Assembly (NCBI RefSeq): GCF_900108345.1
Contig: NZ_FNVV01000013.1
Coordinates: 780,944-844,943, forward strand
Length of the DNA stretch: 64,000 nucleotides
Direction of reading: 5' to 3'
Origin: Bacteroides ndongoniae
GTDB taxonomy: Bacteria; Bacteroidota; Bacteroidia; Bacteroidales; Bacteroidaceae
How positions within the stretch are numbered: position 1 is the stretch's first letter; each line of letters opens with the position of its first letter. Of this stretch, positions 8,432 through 14,662 are shown in pieces. The notes beneath the pieces are model-generated. The model was not told where the DNA came from. It saw only the letters and a program-made list of their open reading frames with translations, and did not search any database. The position numbers were made by a program, and so were the translations under genes.

Positions 8432-9397
8432 ATGAAACCAAATTTGATAACAGGTATTTCTGAAAACGCATCATATAATTGCCATGGCAATATAGACTTG
8501 GCAGTTCTGGCGGCTATCTTTCAAAGAACGGATAGTCGAAATGACTTATTCAGATTATCTGATAAACAATTCATAAGCCTATTTCAAATAACCCCCAGCT
8601 TCTTTTTGTTTGAATACGGGGAGAAGGTGAAAACACTAATTGATAGGTGTTACTATGATTCAGAGCCTATGTATTCTGATTATTTGGCGATTTGGGAATT
8701 TGCACAATGCTTACAATCTTTGATATTTGCACCTATTCATACAAATTCATATTTTAATGAATTTACAAAACTATATTCATATCTGAATATTATTAACGTG
8801 AATCGGTCAAATTTGAAAAACAAGGCGCATTATAGAAATAAACTCTTCCAATCGTTTCTTTTCTCTTCACCATATTCTTGGGAGTTTAGCCGACACATAA
8901 AACTATCAAAAAATTGTATCACATACAATGGGAATAATATTGAGGATATTCTATCTAAATTCTTTAATGTAGAGAAAGAAGAAAACGAAACGGACAAGAG
9001 TGCTATGATTGACGGCATAAATAGCATACTAAAAACGACATATTCATATATGGTAGGCGAGAAATTATTTATGCCTTATCATCCTCAAAAGGATATCTAT
9101 TCGTATTATTATTTTCATCCCACCGACTTTATCGAATTGTATCAGAATAACAAGGCTCTATTCTATGCGTATTTGGATAATAGTGTGGATGGTAAAGCTA
9201 CTTTTATGAAAAGGGCATTTGTTTATAATTATAGCTTGTTTATAATATCAAGTCCTGATATAGTCATGTCAGAACTTGATTGTTATTGTAAGCATAAAGA
9301 TAGGATTCTTGATGTCTTATTTTTATCAAATTCAACATTGCCTAATTCAGTTATTAAGAAAATCAAATTTGGCTATATAGAAAAAGCAAATGAATAA
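8432..9397 (+). CDS. Cassette 6: unknown 321-residue protein, candidate immunity or defence protein
   Basis: An AT-rich, aromatic-rich protein of 321 residues that I do not recognise. It appears largely helical, with no signal peptide and no clear membrane segment. It begins 9 nt after the core of the preceding site. Its cassette has perfectly matched ends, TTATAAGC at the start and GCTTATAA at the end. It is the largest single gene of the array and a good candidate for a new immunity family. Confidence 0.6.
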   Translation: MKPNLITGISENASYNCHGNIDLAVLAAIFQRTDSRNDLFRLSDKQFISLFQITPSFFLFEYGEKVKTLIDRCYYDSEPMYSDYLAIWEFAQCLQSLIFAPIHTNSYFNEFTKLYSYLNIINVNRSNLKNKAHYRNKLFQSFLFSSPYSWEFSRHIKLSKNCITYNGNNIEDILSKFFNVEKEENETDKSAMIDGINSILKTTYSYMVGEKLFMPYHPQKDIYSYYYFHPTDFIELYQNNKALFYAYLDNSVDGKATFMKRAFVYNYSLFIISSPDIVMSELDCYCKHKDRILDVLFLSNSTLPNSVIKKIKFGYIEKANE

Positions 9398-9403
9398 AAA
9401 ACA

Positions 9404-9462
9404 GCTTATAACAAGCGGCTCAACCTCTCCTGAAAAGGGTGATTAGCTACCAAACGTTATAA
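9404..9462 (+). other. attC-like site 6 (end of cassette 6, start of the last unit)
   Basis: Left core GCTTATAAC (9404-9412) and right core CGTTATAA (9455-9462): TTATAAC and GTTATAA are perfect complements and fit the integron RYYYAAC/GTTRRRY pattern. The interior begins AAGCGGCT and holds a CTCTCC/GGGT partial stem. It is the last site found in the array. Confidence 0.85.
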
Positions 9463-9473
9463 TAATACAGACA

Positions 9474-9728
9474 ATGAACGAACAGATAGACAGACATTTT
9501 GAGTGGATAGCCGAGAATCCCCGCTACGGCTATCTGATAGCGGGCGGCATCCTGCTGCTGTGGCTCATCGGCGTGATATGCGGGTGGAAATGGACCTACG
9601 AGCCGAACCGGTGGGGATGGTATTGGGTGCGCGACACTTTCGGCGAAAAGGCGTTGCGTATCTGTGTGGGCGCATTGCTGGTCATCGCCCTGGCAGGTGT
9701 GGCGTGCCTTTATTTTGCCACGGCGTAG
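9474..9728 (+). CDS. Small two-helix membrane protein
   Basis: An 84-residue protein with two predicted membrane helices, at about 19-38 and 62-81, joined by a basic/tryptophan-rich loop. There is no recognised family. It starts 12 nt after the last attC-like core. Base composition changes sharply here, from AT-rich to GC-rich. The next gene starts 22 nt downstream, so the two are probably co-transcribed. Small membrane proteins of this kind can be immunity proteins against pore-forming toxins, but nothing here proves that. Confidence 0.6.
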   Translation: MNEQIDRHFEWIAENPRYGYLIAGGILLLWLIGVICGWKWTYEPNRWGWYWVRDTFGEKALRICVGALLVIALAGVACLYFATA

Positions 9729-9750
9729 GAAACGAAAAACGGAATGCCTT

Positions 9751-10182
9751 ATGAGGAAACAGGAATATAAAGAGCAAGAGCGGCCACGACGCTACTATTT
9801 CTTCGACTATTTGTTTTGGTTGGGAGAAATGGCGCAGCAGCATTACAAAGGCGAGCCACGTCGGCCCGACGGGGATAGTATGCTGATGCTTTGCATCATG
9901 GTTGTTGTCCTTGGGCCGATAATTACCATCGTCTTATGTTTCGACCCTCCTGTACGCGATTTCCTTGTAATCGCCATGATTGTTGGTTGTAGCGTGGTAG
10001 TCTATCTGCCCGGCAGGATATATCCACCCTCCCGGCGGAAGGCGGTCATGCGGCACTATGCGGGACGCAAGTTCAGCCCTGCCCGGTGTTACTTTTTTCT
10101 GTTCTCTCTTGGCTTTTTGCTTGTCGCCAATATACCCTTATGGGGAACAGTACTAAAATGGATAGACAAAACTATCAAATGA
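9751..10182 (+). CDS. Membrane protein of unknown function (143 aa)
   Basis: A hydrophilic, basic N-terminus (about 45 residues) precedes two adjacent membrane helices, then a basic loop (SRRKAVMRHYAG) and a third helix near the C-terminus. Its stop overlaps the next start codon (ATGA), indicating translational coupling within a membrane-protein operon. The ATG at 9751 is chosen because it directly follows the preceding gene; an upstream in-frame ATG at 9664 would overlap that gene. No family is recognised. Confidence 0.6.
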   Translation: MRKQEYKEQERPRRYYFFDYLFWLGEMAQQHYKGEPRRPDGDSMLMLCIMVVVLGPIITIVLCFDPPVRDFLVIAMIVGCSVVVYLPGRIYPPSRRKAVMRHYAGRKFSPARCYFFLFSLGFLLVANIPLWGTVLKWIDKTIK

Positions 10183-10607
10183 CAGACAGTCGGAACGTGT
10201 TTTGCCGCTTCTTCTACATATTAGTGATGCTGCATAAAATCATGCATAGCCATTTCACCGATTGGAACAACAAAAGGAAGCGCAAGGCGTTGGGGGCCGG
10301 GATATATGCCCTGACCATCCTCCCCGAATTGCTCCTGCTGAACGGCACTCTGTTCGCGGCGGCGGGACAAGACGGGTATGTGCATCTGGAATCCGACTGT
10401 CAGAAGGTCGTCTTTTACGGCGTGTCGGTGCTGGCTTTGCTGCTGATGGTCATTCCCTTGGGATTTCTGGATGACAAGAAAATCCGCAAGGAAGTCCGGC
10501 AGGAACTGCGTGAGCATCCCCGCTACTGGAAACGGGCGATGGTGATTTACATTGCGGCTATCGTGGCGTTGGTGGTAGCGGTGAACATTGCGTTTCCCTA
10601 CTTATAA
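10179..10607 (+). CDS. Membrane protein of unknown function (142 aa)
   Basis: Three predicted membrane helices, at about 40-60, 80-98 and 121-140. A cytoplasmic segment (DDKKIRKEVRQELREHPRYWKR) recalls the basic KKEVEEEPRK segment in the two paralogous membrane proteins at 12740 and 13184, so these may be distant relatives. It is coupled to the previous gene by an ATGA overlap. After the stop there is a small TTCCAC/GTGGAA hairpin (about 10633-10648) but no clear attC core. Confidence 0.6.
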   Translation: MTDSRNVFCRFFYILVMLHKIMHSHFTDWNNKRKRKALGAGIYALTILPELLLLNGTLFAAAGQDGYVHLESDCQKVVFYGVSVLALLLMVIPLGFLDDKKIRKEVRQELREHPRYWKRAMVIYIAAIVALVVAVNIAFPYL

Positions 10608-10821
10608 TACTAAGCCGGAGTCAGCGCTGAAGTTCCACAACGGTGGAAAGGTTCATTGAAATAAGCGGAAAACTTAAAGTGTTGAAACGGGTCACAAACA
10701 GCTTCCTAACTTCCAAAAGCCGAAATGAATCATCAGGAAGACTCCAAGGAAGCATATTGAAAATTGAGCGTAAATGTACCATTTTTCCGGCTTTTACGGC
10801 AGGATTGCGAGGTGTTTTTTA

Positions 10822-10829
10822 TAATTTTG
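10822..10829 (+). promoter_or_regulatory. -7 box TAATTTTG immediately before a lipoprotein gene
   Basis: The box matches TAnnTTTG and lies only 7 nt before the ATG at 10837. If it is used, the transcript would be leaderless or nearly so. Confidence 0.35.
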
Positions 10830-10836
10830 TATGCAA

Positions 10837-11409
10837 ATGAAAGGCAAGATACGAAAATACATACCGATTTTAATGTGGACGGCGCTGCTGCTTGCGGCAG
10901 GGTGCGGCGCTCCTCCCGTGCCACCGTCCGACGAGGAGATGACACAGCACTTCCTCGCGCATGAGGCGGCGTTCGAGACGCTTCGGGAGGTCATTGCCCG
11001 CTGTCCCTACGGAATGTACTATCCGCCCTACGACACGCAGGACACCGCCTGCCTGAAAGGAATCTCCACGGAAGACCGGCATAGGCTGGACTCGCTGCTG
11101 GCGGCAATCTCTTGTGAGCGGGTGTTCTACTACGGGAAGGAGGCGAAGAAAGAGGCGATGAAGAAGTCCGGTTGGGACGGGCAGGACACCACTTACACGA
11201 GCCTTAGCGTGCCGTACTTCTCGCACGGCTACTCGATTGGCGGGACAAGCAAGGACTTCGTGTACGATCCGGGACTGGAAGACCATCCCGACGGGCACGT
11301 CACGGAACACGGAGATTTGAACGAGATATACCGCAAGGCATACAACGACACCACGCTGTACAAACGGATTAAGGGAGACTGGTACATTCAGTTGGAGCAT
11401 GACAACTGA
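10837..11409 (+). CDS. Secreted lipoprotein of unknown function
   Basis: A protein of about 190 residues with a lipoprotein signal peptide: basic start, hydrophobic core, and lipobox LAAGC giving a lipid-modified Cys near residue 23. The mature part has no domain I recognise. The ATG at 10837 gives the cleaner signal peptide; an ATG at 10831 is two codons longer. The next gene also encodes a lipoprotein, 21 nt downstream, so the two form a likely operon. GC-rich, part of the block between the cassette array and rteA. Confidence 0.65.
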   Translation: MKGKIRKYIPILMWTALLLAAGCGAPPVPPSDEEMTQHFLAHEAAFETLREVIARCPYGMYYPPYDTQDTACLKGISTEDRHRLDSLLAAISCERVFYYGKEAKKEAMKKSGWDGQDTTYTSLSVPYFSHGYSIGGTSKDFVYDPGLEDHPDGHVTEHGDLNEIYRKAYNDTTLYKRIKGDWYIQLEHDN

Positions 11410-11430
11410 CCGATAACTTAACTGACGTAT

Positions 11431-12309
11431 ATGGAGAAGGGACAACGGAAATACGGGCTGAAAACAAAGGGAAACATAATATTCCTGTGTGTCGCCATGA
11501 TTCTGTGCGGCTGCGGCTGCGCACGGCATTACACGGTCTTCCAATACGACAACGGCGACGATTATTCCAGTGAGGGGCTGTACCGTATCGTGGACAGGAA
11601 AGGACGCATCGGCTATGCCGACAAAGAGGGAAAGACGGTCATCCGCCCCCGTTTTGCTTTCGGCTATCCCTTTGAGGGAGGCAGGGCAAAGGTAACGGAT
11701 TCCGGCCAACGGAAAGAGGTGCCCGGTTCCGGCGGAGAGTACCATTATTGGGAAAGCGACGGATGGTATTATATCGACCGGAACGGGAACAAGCTGCCGG
11801 ATTACCGGCTGCTGCAGAGCTTACGGTACACTTATACGGGTGATTCCATCATAATAACAGACGATGCAGATAAAGAGCAATGCGCAGGCATCCATGAAAA
11901 CATGATACGGCCTGTCCTGGCAGAGCTGGCATCCTCCCTGAACGGATGCGGAGAAGCGGAGCGCATGGCCGACCGAGCTGGATACTGCGATGTCCGCCAT
12001 TACCTCGAAGTGCCCGGAACGGATTCCCTGCAGGGAGGAAATATCTGGATAACGGTGGACATCCTGTCGTCCAATAACCCGGATTTCAATCGCTGCTTGA
12101 ATGCCATTGGGAAAAAGGAGTACTACGCCTTGAAATGGGCGCCGGAATCCCCGGAACAATGCCTTGTGTTCACAGAGGAAAGGAAACTGGTCGTCGTGTG
12201 GTGCAGCCTGTTCCATGACGGAAAAGAGGCGGTGCAAAAGGTAAGGAAGATATTGGAGCCTTTAACCGTCGATTCTCCGAAGTATAAGAAACAAACAGAA
12301 GGACACTAA
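11431..12309 (+). CDS. Lipoprotein with WG-like repeat
   Basis: A 292-residue protein with a signal peptide and lipobox (ILCGCGC). After it comes a segment (GLYRIVDRKGRIGYAD, then GKTVIRPRF and AFGYPFEGGRAKV) typical of WG repeats, beta-rich units found in many surface proteins. The C-terminal half (about 150-290) is not recognised. It is co-directional with the preceding lipoprotein and with three membrane-protein genes downstream. The function is unknown; surface recognition or immunity is possible. Confidence 0.6.
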   Translation: MEKGQRKYGLKTKGNIIFLCVAMILCGCGCARHYTVFQYDNGDDYSSEGLYRIVDRKGRIGYADKEGKTVIRPRFAFGYPFEGGRAKVTDSGQRKEVPGSGGEYHYWESDGWYYIDRNGNKLPDYRLLQSLRYTYTGDSIIITDDADKEQCAGIHENMIRPVLAELASSLNGCGEAERMADRAGYCDVRHYLEVPGTDSLQGGNIWITVDILSSNNPDFNRCLNAIGKKEYYALKWAPESPEQCLVFTEERKLVVVWCSLFHDGKEAVQKVRKILEPLTVDSPKYKKQTEGH

Positions 12310-12321
12310 AACTTAGAGCTT

Positions 12322-12738
12322 ATGTTGAAAGAAATAGTATATTGGATATATCGTTTTTTCTACAAACTGAGACGCGCTCAAAAAAGAAAAGATAATAACG
12401 GGAAGATGGATTCAGTGATGGTTGTTTCAGTATGCCTGTTTGCGAATGTACTTACTTTGCTGAATCTTCTCAATTATTACACGTCCATTGATGTGCTCGC
12501 ATATATACCGGTAACGACAAGATACGAGCTGACTTCTTGGATTTGTATAATCATCATAATGGCTCCATTCATTGCTTTTGTATATAAGAGATATTTCGCC
12601 AAGGAAAAGTTCTCAAATATGATTCAGGAGTATGCGGTAAAATCCAAGAGACGACGAAGTTGGGGAAGTTTATGGGCATTTTGCTATTTCATTCTGACCT
12701 GGGCGGCATTTTTTAAGTCGGTATCGTTAGTGAATTGA
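12322..12738 (+). CDS. Membrane protein of unknown function (138 aa)
   Basis: A basic amphipathic N-terminus (IYRFFYKLRRAQKRK) is followed by three predicted membrane helices. It lies 12 nt after the lipoprotein gene and one base before the next gene, within an evident operon. It is less GC-rich than the lipoproteins. It has the same layout as the two downstream paralogues but weaker sequence similarity. Confidence 0.55.
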   Translation: MLKEIVYWIYRFFYKLRRAQKRKDNNGKMDSVMVVSVCLFANVLTLLNLLNYYTSIDVLAYIPVTTRYELTSWICIIIIMAPFIAFVYKRYFAKEKFSNMIQEYAVKSKRRRSWGSLWAFCYFILTWAAFFKSVSLVN

Positions 12739-12739
12739 T

Positions 12740-13153
12740 ATGAACGTCTGGAAATACATATATATCAAGTTCTTCAAGATACGCCGCAGGGTAATCGGAA
12801 AAGACGGCGCGGACGATTTTGCGGCCATGTTGTTTGTGGCATTTCTTGATATGTTCCTGTATTTTGGAATACTGATACTTATCGACAGATTAGTGGATAA
12901 TGTATTGTCCACGAAATACGAGCCATTCTTCTTTGCTCTTTATATATTGGGGACGCTAACCATTGGATGGCTTCGCAACCGTTCCATGTGCAAAGGAGAT
13001 GCGTTCGAGCGCATAAGGAAAGAAGTCGAAGCGGAGCCTCGGAAGATGCTCTGGGGGATTTTGTCCATCCTGTATATTATATTTGTGGTTCTCTTTTTCT
13101 TGTTTTGCTGCTATGTTGGCAAAAATGGGTTGAGATTTTTAGAACCCTTGTAA
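12740..13153 (+). CDS. Membrane protein, first of a tandem paralogous pair
   Basis: A 137-residue protein with three to four membrane helices. It starts MNVWKYIYIKF and has a cytoplasmic motif AFERIRKEVEAEPRKMLWG, both nearly repeated in the protein at 13184. No known family. Such tandem small membrane paralogues are compatible with immunity proteins that diversified by duplication. Only the duplication itself is seen; the role is inferred. Confidence 0.6.
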   Translation: MNVWKYIYIKFFKIRRRVIGKDGADDFAAMLFVAFLDMFLYFGILILIDRLVDNVLSTKYEPFFFALYILGTLTIGWLRNRSMCKGDAFERIRKEVEAEPRKMLWGILSILYIIFVVLFFLFCCYVGKNGLRFLEPL

Positions 13154-13183
13154 CAACGGTAATAACCTTTAATGCCAAATGAT

Positions 13184-13588
13184 ATGAATGTCTGGAAATA
13201 TACCTATATAAAGTTTTATCAATTCCGGCGGGAGACACTTGCAGGAGATTATACGGCAATGTTGTTTGTTGTAGAGCTTGACTTTTGCGTATATTCGGGG
13301 ATTGTATTTTTGATAGATGGATTAACAGGTTATAATTTAATTCCTTGCTACGGGCTTTTGTATGTACTTATTTTACTTGGTGGAGGTTTTATTCTTTGGA
13401 TGATTCGTAATCATTCCTTGCGTAAAAATGGGGCTTTTGAACGTATAAAAAAAGAGGTGGAGGAAGAACCCAGAAAGTTTTTGTGGGGAACACTCTCGCT
13501 GCTGTTTGTTTTATTTACGCTTGCATTTGTAGCCTTGTCAATGTACCTGTGGTCGCAAAAGATGATACCGGTCTTCATACCATTCTGA
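13184..13588 (+). CDS. Membrane protein, second of a tandem paralogous pair
   Basis: A protein of about 134 residues starting MNVWKYTYIKF, with AFERIKKEVEEEPRKFLWG, clearly homologous to the gene at 12740. ATG 13184 is chosen by alignment with that paralogue; an in-frame ATG at 13172 would add four residues. It is noticeably more AT-rich than its copy, so the pair diverged in composition as well as sequence. The 132 nt after it (13589-13720) hold no feature I can name. Confidence 0.6.
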   Translation: MNVWKYTYIKFYQFRRETLAGDYTAMLFVVELDFCVYSGIVFLIDGLTGYNLIPCYGLLYVLILLGGGFILWMIRNHSLRKNGAFERIKKEVEEEPRKFLWGTLSLLFVLFTLAFVALSMYLWSQKMIPVFIPF

Positions 13589-13720
13589 CAAGCCTTATTG
13601 TATTCCAGTCCGGATTATCATTTGGCTCACACAGACGGCATCGGTTGGAGCATGACAATAAAGTCAAATGGAATATGAAGAAAGGAAAAACGGAAGGATT
13701 AAAATAAAGACGAAACATAT

Positions 13721-14566
13721 ATGATGAGTGATAATTTATTTGACATGTTGGAATATGCCGCCCTCGGCACGGAGTGGCGGGAATGGCTGAAAGAAGTGGA
13801 GAAGACGGCCGACCTCGTGGACCTGCGCCGCGCGGACACATGGACGGTGCTGAAACAGCCAGCGAAGAATGTTCACGCCGTGCGGTGGCTCACCGAAGAA
13901 TTGCGCAAGGCAGCCACCGCCCCGTCACCAGACGACAGGACATGGTGCGTCCTGTACCTGCTGGCCGCCCATTGCCGGGACAACACCGCATTGGGCTATG
14001 TAAGGGACATTTCCGTACATTATTACCGCACCCAACACCGTGCCGGGGTACTGTTCTGCATGGAGGTGGCAGGGCGTATGACGCTCCATGGCGAGCACCC
14101 GTACCTGAACACCCTGTACAACCTGATGACTGGGCTAGCGTTGAAAGAATGGCGACGCCTGCTTGAAGGGGACGAGGATTATCCCTGTTTTCTGACGGAA
14201 GCGGACTTCCACCGGGTGGAACGCTGTCTGCCGGATTTCCGGTGCGGAGGTTTCCGGGAGGCGGTACGTCTCATGGCCGGGCGCATGCCCGTGGGCACCC
14301 TGACCGCAGGTGAGCTGGCCGCCCGCTGCCACCAGTCGGAAACGGTGTTCCGCGAGCGGTTCAAGGAGGAGTTCGGGCAGCCGGTGGCCGGATGGCTGCG
14401 CGAGCGCCGCAAGGAAGACATCCTCGCCATGCTGTCAGATACCTCCATTCCGCTGTCCGACATAGCCGTGCGCAACGGCTTCCAGTCGCTATCGACCCTG
14501 TCGGACTACTGCCGGCGGAACTTCGGGAAATCCCCCTCGCAAATGCGGAAAGACGCAGCCGGATGA
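13721..14566 (+). CDS. AraC-family transcriptional regulator
   Basis: A 281-residue protein. The C-terminal ~95 residues form a double helix-turn-helix of AraC type: ELAARCHQSETVFRERFKEE is the first HTH and LSDIAVRNGFQSLSTLSDY then FGKSPSQMR the second with its signature. The N-terminal ~180 residues are not a recognised sensor domain. It lies directly upstream of rteA, where CTnDOT itself carries tetQ in my memory. It may set expression of rteAB or transfer functions, but its target cannot be read from the sequence. Confidence 0.8.
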   Translation: MMSDNLFDMLEYAALGTEWREWLKEVEKTADLVDLRRADTWTVLKQPAKNVHAVRWLTEELRKAATAPSPDDRTWCVLYLLAAHCRDNTALGYVRDISVHYYRTQHRAGVLFCMEVAGRMTLHGEHPYLNTLYNLMTGLALKEWRRLLEGDEDYPCFLTEADFHRVERCLPDFRCGGFREAVRLMAGRMPVGTLTAGELAARCHQSETVFRERFKEEFGQPVAGWLRERRKEDILAMLSDTSIPLSDIAVRNGFQSLSTLSDYCRRNFGKSPSQMRKDAAG

Positions 14567-14629
14567 ATGTCCGCCGGAAATCAGAAATTTTCCGCAGAAA
14601 ATCAGAACAAGGCTTCACCCATACCCTCC

Positions 14630-14637
14630 TAACTTTG
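14630..14637 (+). promoter_or_regulatory. -7 box TAACTTTG upstream of rteA
   Basis: Matches TAnnTTTG, 26 nt before the rteA start codon, in the 96-nt gap after the AraC gene. There is no clean -33 TTTG at the usual spacing. Confidence 0.5.
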
Positions 14638-14662
14638 CGCTTTTGTAGAATCCGCAAAGTTC

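Noticed and set aside
5146..9462. CRISPR array as an explanation of the regular repeats
   Set aside because: Repeats are 350-970 nt apart with genes between them, the cores vary in matched pairs, and no cas genes are present.
10600..10650. A seventh attC-like site after 10607
   Set aside because: CTTATAATAC lacks the invariant TAAC core and there is no proper RTTA partner; only a small hairpin is present.
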